DNA of 64,000 nt from an uncultured bacterium (GCA_949291515.1 CASEVY010000012.1:62001-126000), one strand, 5' to 3'; counted from the first letter of the stretch, positions 25,667 through 35,219 are shown. Notes: generated by a model not told the origin, from the sequence alone. A program made the numbers and translations.

Positions 25667-26664
25667 AATATTTTAAAATGCTTCCAAAGACAAATATAGA
25701 CTTCGTCGGAATAAGGAAGATATTCTTCGTAATTTCGGGTTTGCTGATGGCGGCGTGTCTGCTTTCGGTAATATTTAAAGGTCTAAACTACGGCATCGAT
25801 TTCACCGGCGGAACCGTTATGCAGGTGGGATTTGAAAAGAGCGTGGATATAAAAAATCTGCGTGCCGCCTTAACGGAAAAAGGCATAAAAGCCGACATAC
25901 AGACTTTTGTCGACAGAAACGCCTTCTCCATTAAAGTAAAGGGCAGCCAGGAAGACGTTAACGCCGTATCAAACGATATAGAGGCGGCGCTGAATACTCT
26001 TAATACGCCTTTCGTGGTGGAACAGAAAGACTTCGTCGGCCCGACTGTAGGCAACCACTTGGCCAAGAAAGCCATTATGGCTTTCATCTTGGCGATGGCG
26101 GCAATGGTAATATACATAGGCTTCCGCTTCCAGAACATAATATGGGGCGCGATGGCGGTTGTGGCTTTGTTCCACGACGTGTTCTTAACCGTTGGTGTAT
26201 TTTCGATACTGCAGTTGGAGGTCGACTTGGTAATTGTGGCCGCTTTGCTGACGATTGCCGGTTTCTCCGTCAATGATACGATAGTCATCTTTGACAGAGT
26301 GAGGGAAAATATCGGCCTTCATCCGAAATGGAGCATCAAAGAGCTGTTGAACGTCAGCGTGAACGACACTCTTTCAAGAACGGTAATCACTTCTCTTACG
26401 GTAATAGCGGCCGCGGCCATATTGTATATTATGGGCGGCGAAGTGCTTAACAACTTCTCGTTCGCGATACTTATCGGATTGATTTCCGGTACGTATTCCA
26501 CGATTGTATTGGTGCCGGGATTGGTGTATCAGTGGACGAAAGAGGGCAATTACAGCGTAGGCGCGCCGGCTGACGAAAAGCCCGCGTCCTCGGCTTCCGA
26601 GCCTAAGAAAAACGAAGTAAAAAAGAAATCTTCTTACAAAAGGAAATCCAAAGCCGGTAAATAA
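25663..26664 (+). CDS. secF: Protein translocase subunit SecF
   Basis: A 333-residue partner of SecD. It has the conserved GLNYGIDFTGGTVMQ after the first helix and the VNDTIVIFDRVREN helix motif. The last 35 residues are a Lys/Ser/Ala-rich cytoplasmic tail. Its ATG overlaps the secD stop, and the next gene begins six bases after its stop, so the envelope genes that follow are probably in the same transcript. Confidence 0.97.
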   Translation: MKYFKMLPKTNIDFVGIRKIFFVISGLLMAACLLSVIFKGLNYGIDFTGGTVMQVGFEKSVDIKNLRAALTEKGIKADIQTFVDRNAFSIKVKGSQEDVNAVSNDIEAALNTLNTPFVVEQKDFVGPTVGNHLAKKAIMAFILAMAAMVIYIGFRFQNIIWGAMAVVALFHDVFLTVGVFSILQLEVDLVIVAALLTIAGFSVNDTIVIFDRVRENIGLHPKWSIKELLNVSVNDTLSRTVITSLTVIAAAAILYIMGGEVLNNFSFAILIGLISGTYSTIVLVPGLVYQWTKEGNYSVGAPADEKPASSASEPKKNEVKKKSSYKRKSKAGK

Positions 26665-26670
26665 AAGCCG

Positions 26671-27294
26671 ATGAGGAAGATTAAGAAGTTTAAAGTAGCG
26701 ATACATTTAAAGGAGATACTCCGCCGCGTCAAATTGGCCAATATAGATATGGCCGCGGCGGGGTTTCCCCTTGAGAGCGACCTGGCGGTATTTATAGCTT
26801 CATTGCATGAGGCTTTAAGGCCGGGCGTGGTGTACGAGTTTGTAGAAGGGCAGTGTTTGGAACTCTCTTCCGCGGGAATAAAGCAGGAAGAGCGGTTTTC
26901 TTTATGTGTAATAACCTTGGGCGGCGAGATAGAGAAAGCGGCCGCTCTTGACAATATGCAGGCCGCGGCGACCGCGAATATAGTTATATACGATTTTTTG
27001 CGTACCGCGGTCAGTTTTATAGCCGACTTGATAAAAGAGGACGCCGAAAAGGAAGATTGCGTAACGCAGGGCTATGAACTTTTATACAGCCCCGCGTTTT
27101 CCTACGGGCCATTGCCGAAGTTTTTGCGGGAAGCCTCCAAGGTGGAGCCGGAAAAGGCGAAAGCGGCTTTGCCGGCGGTTTTTGAAAGATTAAACGCCGC
27201 CAAGATAAACGTAAGCATTGAAGACGGACAAATAAAACCCAAGGCTACGATAGTGTTTATAATGCCGTGGTATAAGAAAAAGGGTAAAAAATAG
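26671..27294 (+). CDS. Uncharacterised protein, possibly MetH-reactivation-domain-like
   Basis: A 207-residue soluble protein with no signal peptide or membrane helix. The middle and C-terminal parts (SLCVITLGGEIEKA, then ALDNMQAAATANIVIYDFL, then YSPAFSYGPLPKF and INVSIEDGQIKPKATIVFI) resemble the order of motifs in stand-alone cobalamin-dependent methionine synthase activation-domain proteins. There, a TLG line, an Ala-rich helix, an SPGY-type turn and a ligand-binding tail occur. This is a weak pattern match made by eye. It lies between secF and an acyltransferase gene and abuts both, so it belongs to that operon by position. Confidence 0.4.
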   Translation: MRKIKKFKVAIHLKEILRRVKLANIDMAAAGFPLESDLAVFIASLHEALRPGVVYEFVEGQCLELSSAGIKQEERFSLCVITLGGEIEKAAALDNMQAAATANIVIYDFLRTAVSFIADLIKEDAEKEDCVTQGYELLYSPAFSYGPLPKFLREASKVEPEKAKAALPAVFERLNAAKINVSIEDGQIKPKATIVFIMPWYKKKGKK

Positions 27295-27954
27295 ATGCCT
27301 AAGATTATAAGAAGCAAGACAAGCAAGCTAAAGTATGCGATAGTGGCGAATTTAATTTCATTCTATGTCCGTCTGTGCGGTTTCTTTACGAGATATATAC
27401 GCGGCGGCGATAAAAACGCGATAGAAATAGACAAGCGCCAGCGCGTCATATACGCCTTTTGGCACAATCAGCAGACTTTTCTTTTATATCCTTACAGGAA
27501 GCAGGGCAAGATATGCGTACTGGTCAGCATGAGCAAAGACGGGGAGTATATCGCAAGAGCTTTGCCCAAATTTAAGATGAAAGCGATGAGAGGGTCCACC
27601 ACTCGGGGCGGATATTCCGCGCTTAGGGGGCTTATGGACATATCGCAGGCGGGCTACAACCCCGCCATAACGCCGGACGGGCCGAGGGGGCCTATATACA
27701 AGGCTCATTCTGGCATCATATATTTGGCGCAAAAGACTCAGCTGCCGATAATACCGGCGGGCGTAGCGAGCAGCCATAAATTTTCGGTAAATTCCTGGGA
27801 TAAGTTTCAAATACCGCTGCCCTTTGGCAAGTGTGCGATAATTTACGGCCGTCCGCTGTGGGTTGGCGAGGACGACAGCATAGAAGAATGTCGTATAAAA
27901 CTTACCGAGTATCTTAACGAGGCTACCGCCGAAGCGGTAAAGGCGGTGTCGTGA
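27295..27954 (+). CDS. Lysophospholipid/lipid A-type acyltransferase (DUF374)
   Basis: A 219-residue membrane-associated acyltransferase of the LPLAT superfamily. The expected HX4D-like site appears in the YAFWHNQQ region near residue 45. MRGSTTRGGYSALRGL and TPDGPRGPIYKAHSGIIYLAQ follow, the last matching the DUF374 PDGPRGP hallmark. It probably adds an acyl chain to lipid A or its precursor, because the next gene is the Kdo transferase. The stop overlaps the next start (TGATG). Confidence 0.9.
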   Translation: MPKIIRSKTSKLKYAIVANLISFYVRLCGFFTRYIRGGDKNAIEIDKRQRVIYAFWHNQQTFLLYPYRKQGKICVLVSMSKDGEYIARALPKFKMKAMRGSTTRGGYSALRGLMDISQAGYNPAITPDGPRGPIYKAHSGIIYLAQKTQLPIIPAGVASSHKFSVNSWDKFQIPLPFGKCAIIYGRPLWVGEDDSIEECRIKLTEYLNEATAEAVKAVS

Positions 27955-29228
27955 TGGGCTATTTAATCCTATTCATTCTGAATTTGTTTGCGCCGCTGGC
28001 CGCTTTGGGCGTGGTAATATTTTTTCTGATTTCGCCGCGCCGCAAACTTCTGAGGAACTTGCGTTATGAGCTTGGCCAGCGTTTTGTCCTTGCTAGGCAG
28101 GGCCAGAAAATAAAAAAGAGTTTATGGATACACGCCGCAAGCGTGGGGGAAGTCCGTTCCGTTGTAAAACTGGCCAAACTTTTAAAGGACTATTACGGCT
28201 GCGAGCTTATCATAACCACTTCGACCGCGGCGGGCCGCAATACGGCCTTGAAAGAGCCTGTGTTCGACAAAGCCCTGCTTATGCCGGTGGATTGTTATCC
28301 TCTTATAAAAAGATTTATTGGTTTTTACAATCCAAAATATTTGTTTATAGTGGAATCGGATTTATGGCCCAATATGATAGCGGCATGCGCAAATAACGGG
28401 GTAAAAGTATCGATTGTAAACGGGCGGCTTTCTGAGCGGAGCGCGAGAAGGTATAAAATTATTTCGCCTTTGGTTAAAATGCTGCTTGGCAAGATAACGT
28501 TTATCTGCGCTCAAACCGAGGAAATCGCGCAAAGATATATATTTTGCGGCGCGTCGGCCGATAAAGTGTATTCTTGCGGCAACATAAAATACGATTTGCT
28601 AAACGAAAGCCCTTCGAAAACTGAAGAAGTGCAAGAGGTTTTTGCCGCGCTTGGCTGGGAAAAGGATTTTATAACTATATGCGGAAGCACTCACGAGGAA
28701 GAGGAAAACATAATAATATCTGCCGCGAAGGAATTAAAAGATATAAAATTCGTTATAGCGCCGCGCCATCTAGAGCGCAAGAAACAGATCTTGCATACTT
28801 TAAGGGAGAGCGGTCTTAAGTATGTTTCGCTTAGTTCATACAGGCGCGAGGGGGATTTGAAAGGCCGTCAGATATTACTGGCTGACGCTATGGGCTGGCT
28901 GGGCGCTTTTTATAAGAAGGGGACAGTCTGTTTTGTTGGCGGCAGCATAAGCAAATGCGGGGGGCACAATTTCTTGGAAGCGGCGGTATTTGCCAAACCG
29001 GTGTTGTTTGGACAATACTATTATAATACGCCGGATGTGGCGGCGGCCCTGTTAAAGGGCGGCGGCGGGATACTCGTAGGGGCAGACGACTTCGCCAAGA
29101 AACTTAAAGATTTGTTTGACAATAGAGCTTTGCTCGCCGAAAGCGGCGCAGCGGCCGGAGAATGTTCTTTATCTTTTAAAGGAGCTACCGAGAGGACTTT
29201 AAAGGTGGTTGAAAAATATGGAAAATAA
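27954..29228 (+). CDS. waaA: 3-deoxy-D-manno-octulosonic acid (Kdo) transferase
   Basis: Transfers Kdo from CMP-Kdo to lipid A precursor at the cytoplasmic face of the inner membrane. From the ATG at 27954 the product is 424 residues. It has an N-terminal membrane anchor, then WIHAASVGEVRSVVKL, ITTSTAAGRNTA, IVESDLWPNMI and NGRLSERSARRYK in the acceptor domain. The donor domain has ICGSTHEEEE, VIAPRHLERK and GGHNFLEAAVFAKPVLFG. Together with the neighbouring acyltransferase and GT9 gene it shows that this organism makes LPS. Confidence 0.96.
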   Translation: MGYLILFILNLFAPLAALGVVIFFLISPRRKLLRNLRYELGQRFVLARQGQKIKKSLWIHAASVGEVRSVVKLAKLLKDYYGCELIITTSTAAGRNTALKEPVFDKALLMPVDCYPLIKRFIGFYNPKYLFIVESDLWPNMIAACANNGVKVSIVNGRLSERSARRYKIISPLVKMLLGKITFICAQTEEIAQRYIFCGASADKVYSCGNIKYDLLNESPSKTEEVQEVFAALGWEKDFITICGSTHEEEENIIISAAKELKDIKFVIAPRHLERKKQILHTLRESGLKYVSLSSYRREGDLKGRQILLADAMGWLGAFYKKGTVCFVGGSISKCGGHNFLEAAVFAKPVLFGQYYYNTPDVAAALLKGGGGILVGADDFAKKLKDLFDNRALLAESGAAAGECSLSFKGATERTLKVVEKYGK

Positions 29229-30744
29229 AAACAATAAAGTATTGGTTTTGAGATTGTCGTCATTGGGCGATATAGTGTTATTGTCGCCTGTGTTTAAGAA
29301 TATAAAGGCCAAATGGCCCGACAGCAAGATTACCTTGCTTGTCAAGGAGCAATTCGCTCAGGCTTTGGCGGGGCACCCCGACATTGACGAAATAATGGTT
29401 TTTAAAGGTTTCATACCCACTTTAAGAGAGATAAGAGCCGCGCATTTTACCCATCTTTTGGATTTACATTCTACTTTGAGAACAATGCTGCTTTCCTTAT
29501 TTTCCGGCATACCCAACAAGCAGCGCTACAATAAGAATTCTTTAGCCAGACGTATGTATGTAAAGTTCAAAATGCCCAGCCCCGCTTTGGAAAAACATAC
29601 CTTAGAGAAATATCTTGAGGCTTTGAAACCTTGGGATATCCCGATCAAATATAAAACGCCCGATTTAAACGATTGGAAATTTCAGGCTGTCGATTTATCT
29701 AAAAAAGAAGTACAAAACATCTGCATATTCCAAACATCGTTTTTGGGCGACTCCGTATTAACTACGCCGCTTATCCAAAAGACGGCTAAGCTGTTCCCGC
29801 AGGCAAAGATATTTGTGGTAACGCGGCCGGCGAACGTGGAGATTTTCCAGCACTTAAAAGAAGTTCATCAGGTTATTATCGACGATAAGAGAGGCTGGGG
29901 TAAGATATTCGGCGTATTTAAAACGGCGAAAAATATCAAGAAATGCAATATTGACGTCATCTTGGTTCCGCACCGCAGTTTCAGGAGCGCTTTGATAGCA
30001 AAACTTAGCGGAGTAAAAGTGCGCATCGGTTTTACCAACAGCGAAGGCCGCTTTTTGTTTACGAAGACAGTTCCCTTTACCTGGATGATACACGATGCGG
30101 AAAGGAACTTATATTTGTTGCAGGGCATAGTTAACGAGAATTTCAAATCGGCCAATTTGAATATGCAGGGCGCGGGCGAGAATGCCGAGGACAGCGTCCG
30201 CGAAATGATAAAAGAGGCCGGTTTGGAAGGGAAAACCTTGGTGGGTGTACACCCCGGTTCCGTGTGGCCGACAAAATGCTGGCCGCTTGAAAATTACGCC
30301 AAACTGATAACGAGAATGGAAAAGGAACTGGGCGTAACCTCCGTAATAGTAGGCGGCAAGACGGATTTGGATTTGAGCGAGCAGGTTTGCCGCTTGTCCG
30401 ACGCGCACCCCGTAAATTTCGCGACGAAGACCACCTTAACGGAACTTATGGCGCTTATGAAGCATTTCAAATTATTTGTTACCAACGATTCTGGGCCTAT
30501 GCATATAGCGACGGCTTTCGGAGTGCCGACATTGGCGATATTTGGGCCTACGACTAAGGAGCTGGGCTTTTTCCCGTACGGCGAGGGCAACAGAGTGGTG
30601 GAAGTGAAAGGCCTTCCCTGCCGCCCGTGCGCTTTGCACGGCGGGAAGAAATGTCCGCTTGGCCATTTTAAATGTATGAAAGACATAACGGTAGACGAGG
30701 TTTTCGATACCGCCAAAGAGATGTTGAACATACATAACGGTTAA
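29218..30744 (+). CDS. GT9 glycosyltransferase (heptosyltransferase-like) with duplicated N-domain
   Basis: LPS-core-type glycosyltransferase, likely using an ADP-heptose or similar donor. Start at ATG 29218, after AAGGTGG; it overlaps waaA by 11 bases. The 508-residue chain is about 150 longer than a usual GT9 enzyme because the N-terminal Rossmann unit occurs twice. VLVLRLSSLGDIVLLSPV opens the first copy (about residues 7-165) and ICIFQTSFLGDSVLTTPL the second (about 166-330). One C-terminal donor domain follows, with GVHPGSVWPTKCWP and TNDSGPMHIATAFGVPTLAIFG. Whether the extra unit binds acceptor or is structural is unknown. Confidence 0.9.
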   Translation: MENKNNKVLVLRLSSLGDIVLLSPVFKNIKAKWPDSKITLLVKEQFAQALAGHPDIDEIMVFKGFIPTLREIRAAHFTHLLDLHSTLRTMLLSLFSGIPNKQRYNKNSLARRMYVKFKMPSPALEKHTLEKYLEALKPWDIPIKYKTPDLNDWKFQAVDLSKKEVQNICIFQTSFLGDSVLTTPLIQKTAKLFPQAKIFVVTRPANVEIFQHLKEVHQVIIDDKRGWGKIFGVFKTAKNIKKCNIDVILVPHRSFRSALIAKLSGVKVRIGFTNSEGRFLFTKTVPFTWMIHDAERNLYLLQGIVNENFKSANLNMQGAGENAEDSVREMIKEAGLEGKTLVGVHPGSVWPTKCWPLENYAKLITRMEKELGVTSVIVGGKTDLDLSEQVCRLSDAHPVNFATKTTLTELMALMKHFKLFVTNDSGPMHIATAFGVPTLAIFGPTTKELGFFPYGEGNRVVEVKGLPCRPCALHGGKKCPLGHFKCMKDITVDEVFDTAKEMLNIHNG

Positions 30745-30805
30745 TAGCGGCCCGCGGCGGCTTAAACGCGCGTGATTTTATAAAGATAAATGAACTGAGG
30801 TAAAT

Positions 30806-31036
30806 ATGAGAGGCATTAGAAGCGTAATATTTGTTGTGATATTTTTCATTTTGGCGGGCCTTATCGGCTACGGCTTGGAGAAGGCGGTCGTCGCGATATT
30901 GCCTTCCGACGCGGTCGGCAGCTTGGTAAGAGTATTTGACATAGGCGTTCATGCGCTGTCGTTTAACTTCAACGTATGCGGGATAATAGGTTTGATATTG
31001 TCCTATCTGATAGTAAGCTATTTGATGAAGAAATAA
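30806..31036 (+). CDS. DUF4321 small membrane protein
   Basis: A 76-residue protein with two hydrophobic helices (about residues 7-30 and 50-73). Between them is a segment ending in FDIGVHALSFNFNVCG, matching the DUF4321 pattern of a DLGVLSLTFG-like line before the second helix. It is often found beside maf, as here: its stop is two bases before the maf start. Function unknown. Confidence 0.75.
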   Translation: MRGIRSVIFVVIFFILAGLIGYGLEKAVVAILPSDAVGSLVRVFDIGVHALSFNFNVCGIIGLILSYLIVSYLMKK

Positions 31037-31037
31037 A

Positions 31038-31595
31038 ATGCGTCTTATATTGGCGTCGTCCTCGCCCAGGCGCAGGGAAATACTTAAAAGACTGGGGTAT
31101 AAATTTGACGTAATATCCTCAAATATAGAGGAAAATACGGAAAAAAGAATGCCCCATGCCCGCGTTATGGACATAGCCTTAAAAAAAGCCTTCAGCGTGG
31201 CGGCTTTATATCCGACTTCGGTTGTGATAGGCGGCGATACTATAGTATATTGCAAAGGCGAGGTTTTGGGAAAGCCAAAGGACGAGAAGGACGCCCTCAG
31301 ATTGTTAAACAAAGAAAACGGCAGTTGGCAGAGTGTATACAGCGGTCTGGCGATAGTCTGCAAAGATAAGAATAAAATATTAAGAGGCTACGACGTTACC
31401 AGATGCAAAGCGCGTAAACTTTCGGAGGAAGTCTTAAAAGGGCTTGCGGGCAAGCATTTGGATAAGGCCGGCGCCTACGCAATGCAGGACAAAGACGATA
31501 TGTTTATAGAGAAGTTTGAAGGCTCCGCGGACAATGTCATGGGGTTCCCTTCCGAGCTTTTTCTCGAGATGATAAAGGAGTTTGAAAATGATTAA
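31038..31595 (+). CDS. maf: Maf-family nucleotide pyrophosphatase
   Basis: A 185-residue house-cleaning enzyme that hydrolyses non-canonical or canonical nucleoside triphosphates, linked to septum control in some bacteria. The signature LILASSSPRRREILKRLG opens the protein, with VIGGDTIVYCKGEVLGKPKD and the later AGAYAMQDKDDMFIEKFEG conserved. It overlaps trxB by eight bases. Confidence 0.95.
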   Translation: MRLILASSSPRRREILKRLGYKFDVISSNIEENTEKRMPHARVMDIALKKAFSVAALYPTSVVIGGDTIVYCKGEVLGKPKDEKDALRLLNKENGSWQSVYSGLAIVCKDKNKILRGYDVTRCKARKLSEEVLKGLAGKHLDKAGAYAMQDKDDMFIEKFEGSADNVMGFPSELFLEMIKEFEND

Positions 31596-32517
31596 GACTG
31601 ATGTTCTGATTATCGGCGCGGGCCCTGCGGCTTGCGCTGCGGCGGTATATACTTTAAGGGCCGGTTTAAAGACGATAATGCTCGGCGGCCCCAATTTGGG
31701 CGGACAGCTTTTACAGACCAACGATATAGAAAATTATCCCGGCTTTATAGAGCCCATATCCGGCTTTGAGATAATGGACAAAATGCACAAACAGTGCAAG
31801 CGCTTGGGTGCGGAAATTTTGGGGGAAACTGCGGTAAAAATAGAGGGTGCTCAAAGCCCGTTTAAAGTGCTTGCGGAAAGCGGAGCAGAGTACGAGGCCT
31901 TAAGCGTGATAATAGCTACCGGCGCGGCGGCGCGCTGGCTGGGCGTCAAAGGTGAAGGCGAGTACAAAGGCAAAGGCGTATCGGCCTGCGCTACCTGCGA
32001 CGGATTTTTCTTCAAGGGCAAAGAGGTTTGCGTAATAGGCGGAGGCAATACCGCTTTTGAGGACGCTTTGTTTTTGACCAATTTCTGTTCAAAGGTGTAC
32101 TTGGTGCACAGGCGCGACGGATTCAGGGCCGATAAACTTACGGTGGAAAAGGCGCAAAACAATCCCAAAATCGAAATGCTTATTCCTTATGTGGCGGAAG
32201 AGATAAAAGGCGAAAACGGCAAAGTGGTTTCCGCGGTGTTTAAAAATGTTAAAGACAATACTTTGAAAGAAATCAAAACGGACGGTGTATTTGTAGCGGT
32301 GGGGTCTATACCTCAGACGGGATTTTTAAAAGAGAGCGGAGTTGCGCTTTCGGAAAGCGGGTACGTAAAAATTGACGGGAAGATGTCAACTTCTGTAAAA
32401 GGCATCTTTGCGGCGGGCGACTGCGCCGACGAATTTTACAGGCAGGCCATAGTAGCCGCGGGCAGCGGCGCTAAGGCAGCGATAGAAGCGATAAGTTTCG
32501 TCAATTTGGCAAAGTAA
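31588..32517 (+). CDS. trxB: Thioredoxin reductase (NADPH)
   Basis: A 309-residue FAD enzyme that passes electrons from NADPH to thioredoxin. It shows the FAD-binding IIGAGPAACAAAVY, LGGQLLQTNDIENYPG, the redox-active CATC within the VSACATCDGFFFKGK line, the NADPH motif VIGGGNTAFEDAL and the C-terminal GIFAAGDCADEFYRQ. The ATG at 31588 is selected because AAAGGAG lies seven bases upstream. With MsrAB downstream it covers thiol and methionine-oxidation repair. Confidence 0.95.
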   Translation: MIKTDVLIIGAGPAACAAAVYTLRAGLKTIMLGGPNLGGQLLQTNDIENYPGFIEPISGFEIMDKMHKQCKRLGAEILGETAVKIEGAQSPFKVLAESGAEYEALSVIIATGAAARWLGVKGEGEYKGKGVSACATCDGFFFKGKEVCVIGGGNTAFEDALFLTNFCSKVYLVHRRDGFRADKLTVEKAQNNPKIEMLIPYVAEEIKGENGKVVSAVFKNVKDNTLKEIKTDGVFVAVGSIPQTGFLKESGVALSESGYVKIDGKMSTSVKGIFAAGDCADEFYRQAIVAAGSGAKAAIEAISFVNLAK

Positions 32518-32527
32518 AGTAGAACAT

Positions 32528-32597
32528 AAAGCGGATTTCGTTCGGCGTTTGTTGCCGAGGGCCTTTTTTAGCCCTGTCGAAATCCGCTTTTGTTTTT
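32528..32597. terminator. Long inverted repeat, terminator after trxB
   Basis: AAAGCGGATTTCG (32528-32540) pairs with CGAAATCCGCTTT (32578-32590), with T-rich sequence after it. A smaller hairpin (TTCGGC...GCCGA) sits in the loop. It can act for trxB and, less clearly, for the convergent lipoprotein gene. Confidence 0.75.
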
Positions 32598-32694
32598 ATT
32601 ATTGGAATTAAATGCCTTGTTTGCAATATCGGTTGTTGTATCAAAATAAAATACATTAGGCTCGTTTAAGAAGCCGCAGCGCGTACGGGGGCGC

Positions 32695-33084
32695 TCAAAA
32701 AAGGAGATTACTCTTTTTCTTCAGTTTGAAAGAGTTTCTTAAGGGGCCTTTGATTTCTTTTCTATCTACGGTCAGGATATTAAGGGAACCGTCGTCGTCT
32801 TTTTTAAGGAATTTTATCCCGTCGCCCTGATATCTTAGAGTTATATATTTCTTGTCGGTTATGCCATAAGTGCCGCTGTCTTTGAAAGAAGCGTCCAAAT
32901 TATCTTGATATATCGTTTGAATGGAAAATGTATAATCCGGGTTTAGTGTCAGCTCTATTTCCATTTTGGAACCATTCGGCAAAGGAATAATGCCAAAATA
33001 TTGCCCCGCTATATTGCCTTGCATACAAGAGCATAACAGCGGCAGTATAATCGCGAGTAGGAAAAATTTTTTTAATGCGGCCAT
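32695..33084 (-). CDS. Putative lipoprotein, NlpE N-domain-like
   Basis: A 129-residue protein with a signal peptide and the lipobox LCSC, giving a lipidated Cys near residue 20. The mature part GQYFGIIPLPNGSKMEIELT, LNPDYTFSIQT, DSGTYGI and KYITLRY follows the beta-barrel pattern of the NlpE N-terminal domain (GxYxGxLPxxD...ELTLNxDxTY), but the CxxC metal motif of E. coli NlpE is missing. Envelope location is well supported. A surface-sensing or copper-related role is only inference. Single gene, no clear ribosome binding site. Confidence 0.7.
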   Translation of the reverse strand: MAALKKFFLLAIILPLLCSCMQGNIAGQYFGIIPLPNGSKMEIELTLNPDYTFSIQTIYQDNLDASFKDSGTYGITDKKYITLRYQGDGIKFLKKDDDGSLNILTVDRKEIKGPLRNSFKLKKKSNLLF

Positions 33085-33260
33085 AAATATATCCGATAAA
33101 ATTACGACATAACAATTTTATAAAATTATCCTGCGATATTCACTTCAAAAATAAAGATTTCGGATGTTTCTTTCATATGTGAGTTCGGGATACTCCGGCC
33201 GGTACGCGCGTAATGGAAGCCATTATGGTAAATCGACGTCGGATAATGTAAAATATAGAT

Positions 33261-35219
33261 ATGAAAAATTTTAGAATACCGCGTCGATTTGTCGCATTTT
33301 TGACATTTGCATTTTGTAATGCCGTTTTTTTCGGACTGCTAAGAGCAGTATTTTATTTCGCCAATAAACCGCAGGAGGCTTTGGGAGCCTCCCTGCTTGA
33401 GCGTGCTTTTTTTATAGGCTCCAGATTTGATTTGAGGATATCGTTCCTTTTTGCCTTGCCTTTGGGGATAGCCTTTCTTTTCCCGCAGAGGAAATGGCTT
33501 AAGAAGACGCTTTTATGGCTATATACTTTGGCGTTTGGCGCGATAATGTTTGTGTATTTTGTCGATTTCGGATATTTCGCCTATTTGACGGAGAGATTAA
33601 ACGCATACATATTTGAACTGGCGGCCAATACCGTAACTTCTGCCGAAATGGTATGGCAGAGCTATCCCGTAGTAACATTGGCTTTTGCTCTTTTGATTTT
33701 GATGACGGCTTTCTGGTTTTTGTTTAGAGCTTTGCTTAATTTTTCATACGGCGGCGCGGCGCCCCGCAAGAGAGATTATTGGTTTGCGCTTGTCGGCCTT
33801 TTGATAGCGGCCGCTTTCGTGCACGGCAGATTTTCGCAATATCCGTTAAGGTGGAGCAATGCGTATTTCAGCAAAAACACTTTTATATCGGCTTTGGCTT
33901 TAAACCCTTTGCAAAATCTGTTTGATACTTACAAATTCGCCAAAGGCGGGGTGAGTTTCGACGAGAAAAAAACGCGGGAATATTATGACGTCGTTGCCGA
34001 TTATCTTGGCGTTAAAGAAAAGGACGCCGACAAACTTAATTTTGAGCGTATCGTTAAGCCCGCACCAAAAGATAAGGATTACAATGTAGTGCTGATACTT
34101 ACGGAATCTTTTTCTTACGATAAATCTTCGTTCAATAATCCCGAGCTTCAAACTACGCCCAAGATGGAGGCTTTGGCGCGCAAAGGGCGTTTGTTTACGC
34201 GTTTCTTTACGCCTACCGCAGGTACGGCAAAGGGCGTGTTTACTTCTATAACCGGCTTGCCGGACACGTCTACGGTAAAGACTTCTTCGCGCAATCCGAT
34301 GATAGTCGATCAGCACACGCTGATAAACGATCTTAAAGGGTATGAAAAGTTTTATTTTATAGGTGGCAGCACCAGCTGGGGGAATATAAGAGGGCTTTTG
34401 CAGTACAATATCGAAGGCCTTAAAATTTACGAGGAAGGCACTTACGAGAATGTGGAGAGAAATGACGTTTGGGGTCTTTCCGATTTGGATATGTTCCGCT
34501 ATGCGGCCAAAACGCTTTCGGAAACGAAGGAGCCTTTCTTCGCGATGATACAGACCTCAGGTTTCCACCGTCCGTATACGATACCAGAAGACAGGGGCGA
34601 CTTTGAGGAAATAAAGCAAGACGAAGATTTGCTTAAGGAGTATGGATTTAGCGGCAACGCGGAATATAATTCAATGCGTTTTCAAGACTATGCGATGGGC
34701 GAGTTTTTCAGGCTGATAGAGAACGAGCCTTTCTACAAAGACACTTACTTTTTGATATACGGCGATCACAGTCTTACGACGTGGCAATCGCGCAATACTC
34801 CTAAAGGGATAATAGATTTGGAACTCACCACGAACAATACGCCCTTGATAGTGGTGGGGCCGGGCATAGAACCTTCTACAGACGAAAAGCCCGCCAGTCA
34901 AGTGGATATAACCGCGACGATGGCTGGATTATTGGGCAAGCCGTATAGGGAGACGGCATTGGGCCGCAATTTGTTTGACGTAGACGTCAAACGCGGAGCT
35001 TTTATTTTGGCCTCTTCCGGCGCGCCTTTGCGTATAGGATATGTGGAGGACGATTTTTATTATACGATATGGCCTTCCAAACAAGGAATGTTCAAATATC
35101 GTTCCGATGACGGAGAAAAAGACTATTGCGGCGAGTATCCGCAAAAGTGCGAAAGAATGAAGAATTTGGCACAAGGCCTTTACGAAGCGGCCAAATATAT
35201 AACATACCACAATAAATAA
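33261..35219 (+). CDS. LTA synthase-like phosphoglycerol transferase (sulfatase fold)
   Basis: A 652-residue membrane enzyme. About five N-terminal helices (residues 10-175) are followed by an extracytoplasmic alkaline-phosphatase/sulfatase-fold domain. The likely nucleophile is Thr322 in TAGTAKGVFTSITGLP; metal-site segments VLILTESFSYD, TSGFHRPY and IYGDHSL match the LtaS/OpgB family. In diderm bacteria such enzymes decorate periplasmic glucans or LPS with phosphoglycerol or phosphoethanolamine. The substrate cannot be read here. No Shine-Dalgarno is visible, and a TAAAAT hexamer ends six bases before the ATG. Confidence 0.88.
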   Translation: MKNFRIPRRFVAFLTFAFCNAVFFGLLRAVFYFANKPQEALGASLLERAFFIGSRFDLRISFLFALPLGIAFLFPQRKWLKKTLLWLYTLAFGAIMFVYFVDFGYFAYLTERLNAYIFELAANTVTSAEMVWQSYPVVTLAFALLILMTAFWFLFRALLNFSYGGAAPRKRDYWFALVGLLIAAAFVHGRFSQYPLRWSNAYFSKNTFISALALNPLQNLFDTYKFAKGGVSFDEKKTREYYDVVADYLGVKEKDADKLNFERIVKPAPKDKDYNVVLILTESFSYDKSSFNNPELQTTPKMEALARKGRLFTRFFTPTAGTAKGVFTSITGLPDTSTVKTSSRNPMIVDQHTLINDLKGYEKFYFIGGSTSWGNIRGLLQYNIEGLKIYEEGTYENVERNDVWGLSDLDMFRYAAKTLSETKEPFFAMIQTSGFHRPYTIPEDRGDFEEIKQDEDLLKEYGFSGNAEYNSMRFQDYAMGEFFRLIENEPFYKDTYFLIYGDHSLTTWQSRNTPKGIIDLELTTNNTPLIVVGPGIEPSTDEKPASQVDITATMAGLLGKPYRETALGRNLFDVDVKRGAFILASSGAPLRIGYVEDDFYYTIWPSKQGMFKYRSDDGEKDYCGEYPQKCERMKNLAQGLYEAAKYITYHNK

